A stretch of 64,000 bases of DNA from Pycnococcus provasolii (taxonomy: Eukaryota; Chlorophyta; Pseudoscourfieldiophyceae; Pseudoscourfieldiales): contig CP150549.1 in NCBI GenBank assembly GCA_049487715.1, positions 372,001-436,000 of the forward strand, in the 5' to 3' direction. The position numbers and the translations under genes are program-made. The first letter of the stretch is position 1. Each line of letters begins with the position of its first letter. The notes under the pieces are model-generated. The model was not told the origin of the DNA. It was given only the letters and a program-made list of their open reading frames with translations, and made no database searches. This document shows, one piece after another, positions 27,790 through 36,869 of the stretch.

Positions 27790-30141
27790 TCACCTCTTTT
27801 CAGCTGGCAGCAAGTGGCCGCCAAACGCTGGGCTGTACAGCTGCACAGTCAGACTTTCTGGAGGGAGCTGAGGGGATGCCGAAAGGGCAGCCGCGCCAAA
27901 ATGGCCTCGCGTGGGGATGTTCATGGCGGCAGCGTGTGGCACTTCTTCGCCTGTCGCAGCCTCGGCATCAACTAGCAAGGGTGTCGTGATCGACGGCTGC
28001 GTGACGTCAGCCTCCATGACGTCCACCGTCTCGGGCGATGGTGTGTAGTCGAAGCGCCACGCAAGCACCGTGAAGATAAGCTGGTTGAGCGCCATGAGTC
28101 CAGCAAGGCTGAAGAAGTAGTACTCCGCGTTGCCTTTGTTGAGGTTTGGCGTCACCCACGTGCCTCCGGAGACGAGCTTTGCGGCGACGAGCAGAAGCGA
28201 CGCGGCGTACGAGCCCAGCGCGGTGGCGACGAGCTGGAGTGCCATGCTGCAGCTGCGCATCGACGCGGGACTTTCGGAGTAGAAGAATTCCATCTGCCCC
28301 ACGCTGCCGAGCACCTCGGACGCGCCGATGAGAAGTAGCGGGATGCACTGCCACATGATGCTGACGTCGGACGCGGCCCCGCCATGTCCACCTGGTGCGG
28401 TGTGCCCGGCGAGCACTCGCTCGCGGCGGTAAATCTCAAGCACTCCTGCGGCGACCATCGAAAGCATCGCAATGATGTTTCCCCATCCCATGCGCTTTAG
28501 GAGCGTAAGGGGCATGTTGCACCGTGCGGCCAGCGGGTAGATCAACTGGTCAAAGAGTGGGAGCAGAGCGATGATGATGAGCGTGTCGAACGTGGACATG
28601 GTCGCGGACGGGACGAGCGCCTCGTATCGCCACTCGTGCACAGCTCTGCGCCCGAAGATTGGCGCAAGGAACGACGGCACGCTGAGAACCACGCGGCGGT
28701 CGAGCTGGTTGCCCTGCAGCACGAATAGCGTCTGCATCTGGCTGTAGATGGTCCAGTACATCACGGACGTCCAGAAGAAGGGCATGAGACGCGCGATGGC
28801 GTACACCTCGCCCACCTGCCTGGGCGAGAAGCGCCCTCCCCACCCTCGCACGGCTCGCAGAATCCACAGCTTTGGGTTCGCTCGACGGAGGTGGTGCGTG
28901 GCGACGAGGTGTCGCCTGCGCAGCGCGAGAACGGATCGCGGCGGGTTGGGCGACGAGATGGGCGGCGGCGCGAGCGCGCCCTGCGCGTCCACCTCGACGA
29001 GCGGCGAAGCGCGCCGATTGTGCCACAGTGCGTCGTAGTAGACGAGCGCGACGCGCGTCAGCGGGCTCTGCACGACGGGCTTGTGCTTGTACTTCCGCCT
29101 TCCCATGACGAAAGCGGCGAGGCTTGCGACCATCGCAAATGCGGGTATGGAGAACCCGACGGGCCAGCTGTAGTTCTGCTGGACTGTCACGATGACCGTG
29201 CTGCTTATGAGCGAGCCGATGTTCACGGACAGGTAGAAGTACGAGAAGAAGCTGACCTTGTCCTTGACATCCTGCTCATTTCTCGCGTCGAACTGGTCTG
29301 CGCCGAAAGCGCTGACGTTCGGCTTGATACCACCCGTACCAAGCGCGACGACGCCGAGCGCGCCGAATAGGAATAAGTTCTGGTACCACGTTGCCTTCCT
29401 GTCGTCGTCTGCGGCGGGGTACCCCACATTTGGCCAGCTTGCTGACGCGGTGAGCAGCACGACTCCGACGGCGTATATGGTGGAGAAGATGGCGATCGTC
29501 TTGTACCTTCCCCAGTGCGAGTCGGCGAGCCACGCTCCTAACAAAGGCGTGAGGTAGCACGTTCCTGACCACACGTTGACGGCGGCGGAGGCGTTTTGCG
29601 TGTCGAAGTCCATGACGTACACGAGGTAGTTGACAAGGTTGGTCGCGAGCCCGTAGTAGCACAGCCTTTCGCAGAACTCGTTCACAAGTATGTACGGGCA
29701 CACGGCGTAGAGCGTTCGTCCTTTTTCGCTGTGGTGGTGTCCCGGGTCGCTTAACGTGCGCCCGATTTCCCCTTCTGATGACGAGTAGCCTGTGCAAATA
29801 ACGTTTGATTCCGAGTCCGTCGATGCGGAACGATAGGTGCGCGCCGCCGTTGTTTCGTGAAAGCCCGACGGCGGTGCACCACCACCAACGCCAGTTATTT
29901 GTTGAACGGGCGTATGTTCCGGAACGGGGTGGAGTCCATGGAGTCTGGAGTCGATGAAAGGTGGTGGTGATGAAACGGCGGTGGTTCGCTCTGGATGAGG
30001 AACGAGGGAGGTTGACGGTGAAAATGACGGCGAAAACGAAGCTGCCGATGCAGCATCAGAGCCAGGAGAAGCCGAAGAGGGAGAGGCGGAAAAAGAGGAG
30101 GGGGAAGGTGATCTCGGCGGCTTGGAGTATTCCCTGCTCAT
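27790..30141 (-). CDS. POT/NPF-family proton-coupled oligopeptide or nitrate transporter
   Basis: 783 residues from the ATG at 30139-30141; upstream in-frame sequence lacks ATG. The N-terminal ~150 residues are Ser/Pro-rich and cytosolic. Membrane segments start at VNEFCERLCYYGLATNLVNY, the ExxERFxYYG-type proton-coupling motif (here E-x-x-E-R-L-C-Y-Y-G) of POT family helix 1. The following WSGTCYLTPLLGAWLADSHW and LGTGGIKPNVSAFGADQFD are PTR2 family signatures. About 12 helices follow in total, with a central cytosolic loop (~380-460) as in plant NPF proteins. Substrate (peptide, nitrate or other) cannot be read from sequence. Confidence 0.92.
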   Translation of the reverse strand: MSREYSKPPRSPSPSSFSASPSSASPGSDAASAASFSPSFSPSTSLVPHPERTTAVSSPPPFIDSRLHGLHPVPEHTPVQQITGVGGGAPPSGFHETTAARTYRSASTDSESNVICTGYSSSEGEIGRTLSDPGHHHSEKGRTLYAVCPYILVNEFCERLCYYGLATNLVNYLVYVMDFDTQNASAAVNVWSGTCYLTPLLGAWLADSHWGRYKTIAIFSTIYAVGVVLLTASASWPNVGYPAADDDRKATWYQNLFLFGALGVVALGTGGIKPNVSAFGADQFDARNEQDVKDKVSFFSYFYLSVNIGSLISSTVIVTVQQNYSWPVGFSIPAFAMVASLAAFVMGRRKYKHKPVVQSPLTRVALVYYDALWHNRRASPLVEVDAQGALAPPPISSPNPPRSVLALRRRHLVATHHLRRANPKLWILRAVRGWGGRFSPRQVGEVYAIARLMPFFWTSVMYWTIYSQMQTLFVLQGNQLDRRVVLSVPSFLAPIFGRRAVHEWRYEALVPSATMSTFDTLIIIALLPLFDQLIYPLAARCNMPLTLLKRMGWGNIIAMLSMVAAGVLEIYRRERVLAGHTAPGGHGGAASDVSIMWQCIPLLLIGASEVLGSVGQMEFFYSESPASMRSCSMALQLVATALGSYAASLLLVAAKLVSGGTWVTPNLNKGNAEYYFFSLAGLMALNQLIFTVLAWRFDYTPSPETVDVMEADVTQPSITTPLLVDAEAATGEEVPHAAAMNIPTRGHFGAAALSASPQLPPESLTVQLYSPAFGGHLLPAEKR

Positions 30142-30899
30142 TGGCGTTGGAGTCACCACTCCAGTCACGGCACCACCTACTTCTCCATGCACATGCTGCA
30201 CATGCTCCTGGGACCCGCCGACGACATACTCCAAGACTGACGAGTGACTGACGTTTGTCTGATGAAGAAATGAATGATTGGACGTGGGAGAAATCGCCCC
30301 CAGGGGCTTGATGCGGATAAACCAAAGTCCAAAACTTCTCGAGCTCTTTTCGACGAGGCAGGCGGACGCGGGGGTGGGATCCCGCCACCCACTGGGGCAA
30401 AGGCAGGCCAGGTGCGGCGGGATCCCAAAAACCAGGTGCCAGGTGGGGGGGGGGACCCGTCGTTGTACCTATGTTTTGGAAACAAGGGATCGAAAAAGTC
30501 GACCTATTCCTTCAACCTATTCCCAAAGCTATTCCATCACTATTCCATTGGAAAAGTGAACCAATATCCCCTCTAGAAACGCGAACTCGACCACTAACTT
30601 CTTACTAACTCGACCTGGGAGAAGGGAATTCCCCGACCAGCAGACTGCGGGTTTATGTATTATTCCGGGTGCATGAAAAAAAAAACACCACTGGCTTTGG
30701 GAGGGGATCCGTCGTGTAACCAACGCAGAGAGAGGGAGACCTGGAGGGCTGAACTGGGGGCCACCACCGCACAAATTGCACCCCAATACCTTTAGTTAGT
30801 GGTAGAAACAACTCGTGCTTCGCCTTATTACCAGCCACAGAGTATTCCCCGGGGGGGGAGAGATATTCGTGTTTCTTTGCCCACTTGTTCCTGTTCCGA
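30142..30899. other. Divergent intergenic region, POT transporter / PsbP-domain gene
   Basis: 758 bp with homopolymer tracts (G9 near 30446, A10 near 30677, G9 near 30851). No supported gene. The tracts are sites where indel error is likely. Confidence 0.4.
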
Positions 30900-31751
30900 A
30901 TGATGATAATGGCCGCCAATACCTCTCTTACCACTCGTTCCTCTAGTAGGCCATCCGTCCGCACTATCCATGCTCACTCGTCATCGCAAAGATGTCGTAT
31001 CGTTACAAAAAACGCATCCTCCAAAAGCGTGGTGGCGGGGTCAGCGTCTCGTGATGATTCAGAGGACGAGGTGGACTTTGGGCGCCGTGCCGTGCTCTCT
31101 GGGGTCCCTTTAGCCATCGCGGGACTCGCCATGAACACGCAACAAGCTTCAGCCATACAGGGACTCGTCGCGGGGAGACTTCCGGGACTCTCGGAGGTGG
31201 ACAGCGACGGTTTCTGCAAGTACACGAGGCCTGAGGGCAAGAGCGGAGGACACGGCGTGGGCTGGAGCGAGATCCCGCCGTACTCGTTCAAGGTGCCCGA
31301 CGGTTGGGACGAAAAGCCAACCTCTATCGCAGACCTAGGAGGTGCAGAGGTGGACCTGCGCTTCCAGGGAACGGAGGGGGACCTCGCAGTCATCGTCGCA
31401 CCCGTGCTGCGCTTCCGCGACGTCGGATTCAACGCAGACATTAACCTCGACGAGATCTTCGACGGAGGTCCCAAGCAGCTCATCACGGGCTTCGCGCCGG
31501 AAATCACGGGAGAACCGCTTGAGGATGAAAATCTCCTGCGCATGGAAAAGGTCACCGCGAACAACCTGCCAAAGTACCAGTACGAGATTCTAGGCGGCGA
31601 CAAGCTGCCTGGCCACCACCTTCTCATCTCCGCCACAGCCACGAAAAACCGCGTGTACATCATCACCGTCAACGCGAGCGCAAATCAGTGGCGAAAGAAC
31701 AAGGACAAACTCCTGAAAATTGCTGAAAGCTTTGCGGTCTCGAAAGCTTAG
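30900..31751 (+). CDS. PsbP-domain protein, thylakoid lumen
   Basis: 283 residues from the first ATG at 30900 (Mets also at 30903 and 30909). The N-terminus is a Ser/Arg-rich plastid transit peptide. A twin-arginine lumen-targeting signal follows: GRRAVLSGVPLAIAGLAMN ending ASA, so Tat import and cleavage after ~ASA are expected. The mature part is one PsbP fold: FCKYTRPEG, WSEIPPYSFKVPDGWDEKP, VDLRF, ITGFAPEITGEPL, YQYEIL and NRVYIITVNASANQW. The divergent sequence suggests a PsbP-domain (PPD) protein rather than the OEC23 subunit itself; the exact PPD class is not assigned. It converges on the HCF164-like gene. Confidence 0.85.
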   Translation: MMIMAANTSLTTRSSSRPSVRTIHAHSSSQRCRIVTKNASSKSVVAGSASRDDSEDEVDFGRRAVLSGVPLAIAGLAMNTQQASAIQGLVAGRLPGLSEVDSDGFCKYTRPEGKSGGHGVGWSEIPPYSFKVPDGWDEKPTSIADLGGAEVDLRFQGTEGDLAVIVAPVLRFRDVGFNADINLDEIFDGGPKQLITGFAPEITGEPLEDENLLRMEKVTANNLPKYQYEILGGDKLPGHHLLISATATKNRVYIITVNASANQWRKNKDKLLKIAESFAVSKA

Positions 31752-31879
31752 GAAACCATGTTTTATCAAAAAAAACTAATAATACACCGACGCGCGCATG
31801 GAAAAAAAATACAAGGCTGGGTGACGGGTTTTTTTAATTTTAAAAAAGCTATGTGTAAAACGGTGTTGTGTTAAATGTT

Positions 31880-32632
31880 TCACTCCCACGAGTGCGCGCG
31901 TGGACCAACCGGTGTCATTTCCATCTCCACCGCCGCCGCCTCCGCTGCTGCAGCCGCCTCCGCCTGCTTTATCGCCTCACGGCGTGCAAGCAGCGCATTC
32001 TTCACAAAGGGAAGTTCGCCCTGGTCCTCGCGAAGCGCCTTCATGTTCTCCGACAGTGCACCCTTGGGTAGCAAGCCGACTGTGATTCCCTTCACATCCT
32101 TCTTCTCATCCAAGAAGACGAATTCGGGTATGCCGTCGACGCCGTACTCCTGCATCTCTGGAAGCCACTTGGGGTTGTCGACGTTTATCATCACGAAGTC
32201 CACCTCGTCCTTGAATCCCGTCTCCGCGACGAACGTCTCTGGCGCCATTTCCTTGCACATGCTGCACCAGTCTGCGTAGAACTCCACCACCGTAGGCCGG
32301 CTCGTCTTACTCATCGCCGCGTCGAACGGCACCGCCATTGCGGCGAGTTCGCTCAGCGGCGGCGTCTTCTGTGCGGCCTCTCCCCCCATGACACCCGTTC
32401 GGTCCGCGACGAACAGGCCCACGCCCGCGAGCATGGAGCACGCCGCGACGGCGAGCGATGTGCCCGAGGGACCATCGCTGGGCTCAGGGGACGAACCATC
32501 GGTGGGCGAGGCGGACGCGCGACAAGAAGGCGAGGAGCGCCGCCTGACCACCACAGGTGAAGAGCGACAAGCCACGTACGACGAGGTGCGAGAGCAAGAC
32601 AAGGAGCGCGAGGGAAGGAAGGCGGGCACCAT
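31880..32632 (-). CDS. HCF164: HCF164-like thylakoid thioredoxin
   Basis: 250 residues. Residues 1-55 are a Ser/Arg/Pro-rich plastid transit peptide; ~58-76 form one membrane anchor (SLAVAACSMLAGVGLFVAD). The thioredoxin fold follows with VEFYADWCSMCKEMAPE, active-site Cys123 and Cys126 in WCSMC, and the cis-proline at DGIPEFVFLD. HCF164 proteins pass reducing equivalents into the lumen for cytochrome b6f assembly; the anchor plus lumen-facing WCxxC fold fits. The C-terminus is Ala/Glu-rich. Other membrane thioredoxins are the alternative. Confidence 0.8.
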   Translation of the reverse strand: MVPAFLPSRSLSCSRTSSYVACRSSPVVVRRRSSPSCRASASPTDGSSPEPSDGPSGTSLAVAACSMLAGVGLFVADRTGVMGGEAAQKTPPLSELAAMAVPFDAAMSKTSRPTVVEFYADWCSMCKEMAPETFVAETGFKDEVDFVMINVDNPKWLPEMQEYGVDGIPEFVFLDEKKDVKGITVGLLPKGALSENMKALREDQGELPFVKNALLARREAIKQAEAAAAAEAAAVEMEMTPVGPRAHSWE

Positions 32633-32904
32633 GCCGGCGAGGCTCAGAGGTGAAATGAAAGCAGGGGGGCACGAAAATGAACAAAACAGGAGCTTCCGGA
32701 AACTGCACTGCAGTCACCAGACACCAGGACCTAGGAGGGGAGGGGATGGGTGGCCCGGAATCGAGGGTTTCAGATTGCCGGGAGGAGATTTTTTTGGTTC
32801 ATCTCCACAAGTCGGGTTTGGTAGGAAGTAGTACGATCGTAGTGGTACAGACTGGACTTGTTACTCGCGGTTGTTCACGCTCACAGAGAACCTAAAGATG
32901 GTGG

Positions 32905-33993
32905 TCATAAAGGCTGACCAGCGCTGGTCTGTGTCTGATGGTCCGCGTCAAACTTCGAAGCGTTCGCAGACTTGCGCGCCTCCGCCTCCGCCTCGCGCTT
33001 CTCGCGACGCTCCAAAACACCCGGATAGTAGTCGCGGTAATACGCATCGCGCGCCGTCTCCAGATGCGCAAAGAAGGCGTCGCATCCCTCGCCCGTCACC
33101 GCAGAAACGCCCACCGCGCGGATCGTCTTGTAGAACGGCTCGAGCGCGAGAGCGAGGCTGCGGCACAAACTAACCGAATAGCTCCCAGTTGTGCTGGCGC
33201 GAGTTGGCGCGCTCTCCGAGTCGAGAGACTCAAAAAATGCCTCGAAATCAGCCATCCATTCCTCGGCAAACTCGTGCCGAGCGACGTCAATCTTATTGAA
33301 GCACAGCACCAGCGGAAGGCCCGCAAAGCGATACAGCATGCTGCACGCCTGCAGCATGTTGCTCATGAATGTCTGCGGTCCAGTGCACCTTGGCGTGTCG
33401 GCGAGGAAGCAAAGCACGGTGGGAAAGCTGTTCGCAAGCCCCTCCGAGATAACGGTTCCACTCGCGCTCCACGTGAACACCTCGATTTGACCAGGTGTGT
33501 CGACAAAGACATAGTCAAGAGGCTTCTTCTTTTTCTTTTTCTTCTTCTTGGCTTCTCCACCTGCTTCAGCTTCGCCGCCGCCGCCGCCGCCGTCAGTTTC
33601 GTCGTCGTCCGCCGCCGCCGCCGCCGCCAGCACGCGCTTCTCCACGAGGTCAACCACCTGGTCGAAACGCGTCGCGAACAGGTTCAGTGACGTGACTATG
33701 CCACCGTTCGGTCCAAGCTGGTATGTCTTCATCACCTCCTTGTACGCGACCGTGTCCCTGATGTCGACGTTGCTCTTGTATCCCGTCGCCATCACCGCTG
33801 GGTCGAGGTTGATGACGTACGCCGTCTTGCCCTGCGCCTTGGCGTGCTGCACCATGCGTGCCATCCACGTGGACTTGCCTGATCCTGCCATGCCTATGCA
33901 CAGCACCACGGTGGGTATGCGCGCACCTTCGGGCCCATCATCATCGCCACCACCACCACCACCAGCAGAGGCGGAGGAGGGGGCCGCCATCAT
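32905..33993 (-). CDS. GPN1: GPN-loop GTPase 1 (XAB1/Npa3 type)
   Basis: 362 residues from the ATG at 33991-33993. The frame continues open upstream to 34464, but that part is an antisense shadow of the UBX gene. Motifs: P-loop GMAGSGKST (34-42), the diagnostic GPN loop in YQLGPNGG (94-96), G3 VDTPGQIEVF (~164-173) and G4 FNKID (232-236). GPN1 with GPN3 assembles and imports RNA polymerase II. An unusual Ala/Asp/Gly plus poly-Lys insertion (~122-157) separates the GPN helix region from G3. The C-terminus is a charged helix. Confident on motif order. Confidence 0.93.
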   Translation of the reverse strand: MMAAPSSASAGGGGGGDDDGPEGARIPTVVLCIGMAGSGKSTWMARMVQHAKAQGKTAYVINLDPAVMATGYKSNVDIRDTVAYKEVMKTYQLGPNGGIVTSLNLFATRFDQVVDLVEKRVLAAAAAADDDETDGGGGGGEAEAGGEAKKKKKKKKKPLDYVFVDTPGQIEVFTWSASGTVISEGLANSFPTVLCFLADTPRCTGPQTFMSNMLQACSMLYRFAGLPLVLCFNKIDVARHEFAEEWMADFEAFFESLDSESAPTRASTTGSYSVSLCRSLALALEPFYKTIRAVGVSAVTGEGCDAFFAHLETARDAYYRDYYPGVLERREKREAEAEARKSANASKFDADHQTQTSAGQPL

Positions 33994-34170
33994 ATGAGCA
34001 GACGAACTTTTGGTTTGGTGAGGAGGGGGGGACCGGGGGGGGGGGGGAGAGTAAAAGTACAAGTGTGAAAGGGAAAAAACATTGATTATTCGGGTTTCGA
34101 CCACTTCCGCACCTGCGGACCTGCCCCCCCCCCCCCCGTTTTCATCTTCAGCACACGTACACGTTTCAGC
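33994..34170. promoter_or_regulatory. Short divergent promoter, GPN1 / UBX gene
   Basis: 177 bp between divergent ATGs with a G10 run (~34036) and a C12 run (~34125). The tracts could form quadruplex or triplex structure and are also indel-prone. No TATA element. Confidence 0.45.
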
Positions 34171-35202
34171 ATGGACAAGCTGAAGAAGTGGTGGCGCAGC
34201 GGCTCCTCTGCGCAAACCAACTTCGCCAACGCCGGACAAGGACACAGGCTCGGGGACGGCACCGAACAGGCTCAACCTGCTCAGCAGCAGCCTCGCGCGC
34301 AGCAGGCTCCCCCGACTCGTGCACCGCCCTCGGCATCCGCACTCGCGGCGGCGGAGGCGGCACAAGCGCGCGCGCAGCAAAAGAGAGGTGTGCCGGATAA
34401 GAAGAAGGCAAAATCGGCAGCAGCAGCGGCGGCGGCAACGGCGACAGGTAGTGCAAATGCGCAACCTCCGTCGTCATTTCAAGGGAGCGGCAGGAGGCTC
34501 GGCGACGCAACGAGCTCGCAAGCTCCGACGACAGCAACAACGGCTCCTCCGACCCACGCGACGCAGCAGCAGCAAAGCGGTGCTCCCGTCAACATTGACC
34601 CGGATTTTCTTGCAGCACTGCCTGAGGAAATACGAGCGGAGGTGCTTGCGCAGCACGGTGGGATGCCAGCCGCGGCGGCGGCGGCGGCGGCGGCGCCACA
34701 GCCACCGCCAGTGCCGCAAGCGGTTCCACAGGAGAACGTCGGTGGGCGAAACACGCTCCAGCTCAACGCCGTTGGCGCCAGACAGGCTGCACAGGAGACG
34801 CTGGGAATCAGCTACGAGCGCAGTGGCGCCGAGATCAAGGCACAGGCGCGTGAGGAAAGGCAACGACGCGAGGAGGACCAGGTGCTGATGACCAAGGCAC
34901 AGCGCGAGGCGCTCAAGCTAAAGCGAGCGGGTGGCTCTAGTACGCTCCGTGCTCGCGGTGGCGCGTATCGGCTGCGCGTACGTCGCCCGGATGGCGCGGT
35001 GTTCGAGGCGCAGTTTCGCGGTGAGGAGGAGAGCCTCATCGACGTGTACGCATGGGCCGCGGAAGTGTTGGAAACGGAGGCGTTTACGTTGCTCGCGCCG
35101 CCGCCAGCTCGAAAGAGTTTACCGCGCGACGACGCCACGCCGCTCATGAAGCAGGCGTGGTGTGACAAAGGCGGAACCATGTTGAATGTATTGTTACAGT
35201 GA
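34171..35202 (+). CDS. UBX-domain Cdc48 cofactor with SHP boxes and a HUWE1-type UBM
   Basis: 343 residues. From the N-terminus: GQGHRLG (~23-29) and FQGSGRRLG (~103-111), both matching the SHP box (FxGxGxxLG) that binds the Cdc48/p97 N-domain, the second perfectly. Then IDPDFLAALPEEIRAEVLAQ (~142-161), the ubiquitin-binding motif found in HUWE1/UPL1 ligases. Ala/Gln/Pro-rich linkers separate these. A charged helix (ERSGAEIKAQAREERQRREE) leads into a C-terminal UBX-like beta-grasp (~264-343: YRLRVRRPDG, FTLLAPPPARKSL, MLNVLLQ). The set implies an adaptor linking ubiquitylated clients to Cdc48. The UBX call rests on fold pattern; the UBM and second SHP box are clear. It converges 18 bp from the next gene. 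Confidence 0.75.
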   Translation: MDKLKKWWRSGSSAQTNFANAGQGHRLGDGTEQAQPAQQQPRAQQAPPTRAPPSASALAAAEAAQARAQQKRGVPDKKKAKSAAAAAAATATGSANAQPPSSFQGSGRRLGDATSSQAPTTATTAPPTHATQQQQSGAPVNIDPDFLAALPEEIRAEVLAQHGGMPAAAAAAAAAPQPPPVPQAVPQENVGGRNTLQLNAVGARQAAQETLGISYERSGAEIKAQAREERQRREEDQVLMTKAQREALKLKRAGGSSTLRARGGAYRLRVRRPDGAVFEAQFRGEEESLIDVYAWAAEVLETEAFTLLAPPPARKSLPRDDATPLMKQAWCDKGGTMLNVLLQ

Positions 35203-35220
35203 CTCTACTAATTTAACATT

Positions 35221-35712
35221 TTACTGATATCGCTGAGTAACCTGCGGCTGTAGCCACGTGCCATTGCGTGTGTTTCCGCTTTCCCAGTCAATCGTGCGCA
35301 CGGCGGCGAGAAATCGCGGCTCGCATCCCCAGGGCACGCCGTCGCCCTCCTCGCCGCCCCAGACAGCCCTTCCTTCGTCGAAAACGCCGTGTGCTCGTGC
35401 CGCCTGCTCCGCGGCACCGCCTTCCGCGCGTCTCAACCTTGCAAGTGCCGCGTCTAGGCGCACGTCATTCTTTCGTCTCTGCGGCGCATCATCGGCTCGC
35501 CCGCCATCTCTTGTGAGCTTCCCCTGTGCCGCCGCCGCCGCCGCCGTCGGTTCTTCCTCGAGAACCGACGTGGTGGACCACCCTCCACTACTAAGGAATG
35601 TGCGTGCGAACAACAAGGAGTGATACAAGGAGGAGTCCTCCTGGAGAGACTGAGACTGAGACTGCGGTGTGAGGCACAGTGTCGCGAAAGAAGTGCTGCT
35701 GCGAGCCATCAT
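35221..35712 (-). CDS. Hypothetical protein, possibly organelle-targeted
   Basis: 163 residues from the double ATG at 35707-35712; the open frame reaches 35844 but begins at TTG in a GGGAA repeat. Residues 1-60 are Ser/Thr-rich and low in acid, like a transit peptide. A poly-Ala patch precedes a charged helix (RRKNDVRLDAALARLRRAE) and a compact tail with WGGEEGDGVPWG, CEPRFLAAVRTIDW and GTWLQPQ. I recognise no family. A TGTAA lies downstream of its stop. Confidence 0.5.
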   Translation of the reverse strand: MMARSSTSFATLCLTPQSQSQSLQEDSSLYHSLLFARTFLSSGGWSTTSVLEEEPTAAAAAAQGKLTRDGGRADDAPQRRKNDVRLDAALARLRRAEGGAAEQAARAHGVFDEGRAVWGGEEGDGVPWGCEPRFLAAVRTIDWESGNTRNGTWLQPQVTQRYQ

Positions 35713-36116
35713 CACAAGAACTGGCAAGACAAGAACGGGGGTGACAAGCTCCGGAGACAAAGGCTGACAAAGGGGAAGGGAGAGAGAAGGCTTCGAAGGG
35801 AAGGGAAGGGAAGGGAAGGGAAGGGAAGGGAAGGGGAGGAACAAGATCAGTTGGGGGTTGGATTTTAAAACCCTAAACCTCAGAATCGGAACAGGTTTCG
35901 TTTAACCTTATTAGTTGTTCGGGGTTGGGCCGCAACACCTCCGATCTGTCCAAGATCAATCCTAGGATAGTCTATGGATAGTACTATAGTACTCATTTAC
36001 AGCTGTGACCACAGATAGCCTGATGAACGTGGTCACGTGCGCGATGCTCACGATGGTCGTATGTCAGTCGTATGGTCACACGTGGCCGCCAGCCGCACGT
36101 CATCTGGTACTTGCCA
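35713..36116. other. Intergenic gap with GGGAA microsatellite
   Basis: 404 bp. A GGGAA pentamer array (about eight units, ~35795-35838) is followed by AAACCCTAAACC at about 35868, a plant-type telo-box. No gene seen. Confidence 0.5.
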
Positions 36117-36869
36117 TCATCTTGCCGCGTCAACGGCGGCGGCAACGACGGTTGCGACGCCGTTACGGCCTTTCGGCTCGTCGTCTTCGTCCGGGTAGTG
36201 CACGCGGTCGCGCTCGAAGAAGCCGACGACTCGCTTCTGGCCGCACTTGCGCAACACCTTCGCCAGGTCGGGGTCAACAGGAGGTTTGTACTTGCCCTCC
36301 ACAGGGTCTAAGTAAGCTCCACTCGTACTCGGGTCGCTCACAAAGTCGAACGTCACGAGCTCGAAGTCATCCTGGATATACTCGACGTTTTCCACCTTTT
36401 TCAAGGTTGCCCAACCTCGGCTGCTAACGCCGAGCTTGTATCCGGCGAGGTACAGATCGAGAAGCATGCGTCCCGCAGGCGTCGGGAGAACCTCCACCGC
36501 GCCGACGAGGTCGTCGCCTTCCCAGTGGTATTCGAGCACCTGGTGACTCACGTTGTTGTAGCTGAGGCACCGGAAAGTCGGGCTGGTGGGGTTCGGATGG
36601 TCGAGCTCGCCGAGCGCCTTGTTGGTCTCCACGTAAGCCAAGCGAAACTTCTCCGTTTCTCTGAACAGCACGTCGCGCGGGTAAACGCGGCCGTTTCTGT
36701 TTCGCCTGTTCGCGCGCTGGATGACGCCGGACACGAAGAGGCGCCCTTCGTTCGCCGCCAACGACTCGTGGCACTTCGAGCGTCTTTTTCTTCTCTCCTC
36801 CTCCTCAGCCTCGGACGACCCCTGATCCGCCGGCACGACGCGCGGCGGTGCCGAGCAGCAGGCACCCAT
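36117..36869 (-). CDS. T4-type phage prohead core protease homologue with N-myristoylation signal
   Basis: 250 residues from the ATG at 36867-36869; an in-frame ATG 11 codons upstream exists, but the inner start gives MGACCSAPPRV, an N-myristoylation site (Gly2, Ser6) with palmitoylatable Cys4/Cys5. A basic RRKRRSK patch follows. The rest is a full prohead protease: FVSGVIQRANRRNRNGRVYP (~44-63), catalytic-His motif GELDHPNP (His91), NNVSHQVLEYHWEGDDLVG, nucleophile motif KLGVSSRG (Ser149/150) and FDFVSDPST (Asp179). Known: such proteases (T4 gp21 and relatives) cleave scaffold and capsid proteins in phage proheads. Inferred: a phage-derived protease domesticated in a eukaryote and moved to membranes. 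No other capsid gene is nearby. Family assignment strong; exact MEROPS family (S77 or S80) unassigned. Confidence 0.85.
   Translation of the reverse strand: MGACCSAPPRVVPADQGSSEAEEEERRKRRSKCHESLAANEGRLFVSGVIQRANRRNRNGRVYPRDVLFRETEKFRLAYVETNKALGELDHPNPTSPTFRCLSYNNVSHQVLEYHWEGDDLVGAVEVLPTPAGRMLLDLYLAGYKLGVSSRGWATLKKVENVEYIQDDFELVTFDFVSDPSTSGAYLDPVEGKYKPPVDPDLAKVLRKCGQKRVVGFFERDRVHYPDEDDEPKGRNGVATVVAAAVDAAR

Noticed and set aside
33994-34464. N-terminal extension of GPN1
   Set aside because: Cys/Arg/Leu-rich and fully antisense to the UBX gene; the MMAAP start right before the P-loop region fits family length.
36117-36869. Prohead protease as phage contamination of the assembly
   Set aside because: It is flanked by eukaryotic genes on both sides and has a eukaryotic lipidation signal; still testable by read depth.
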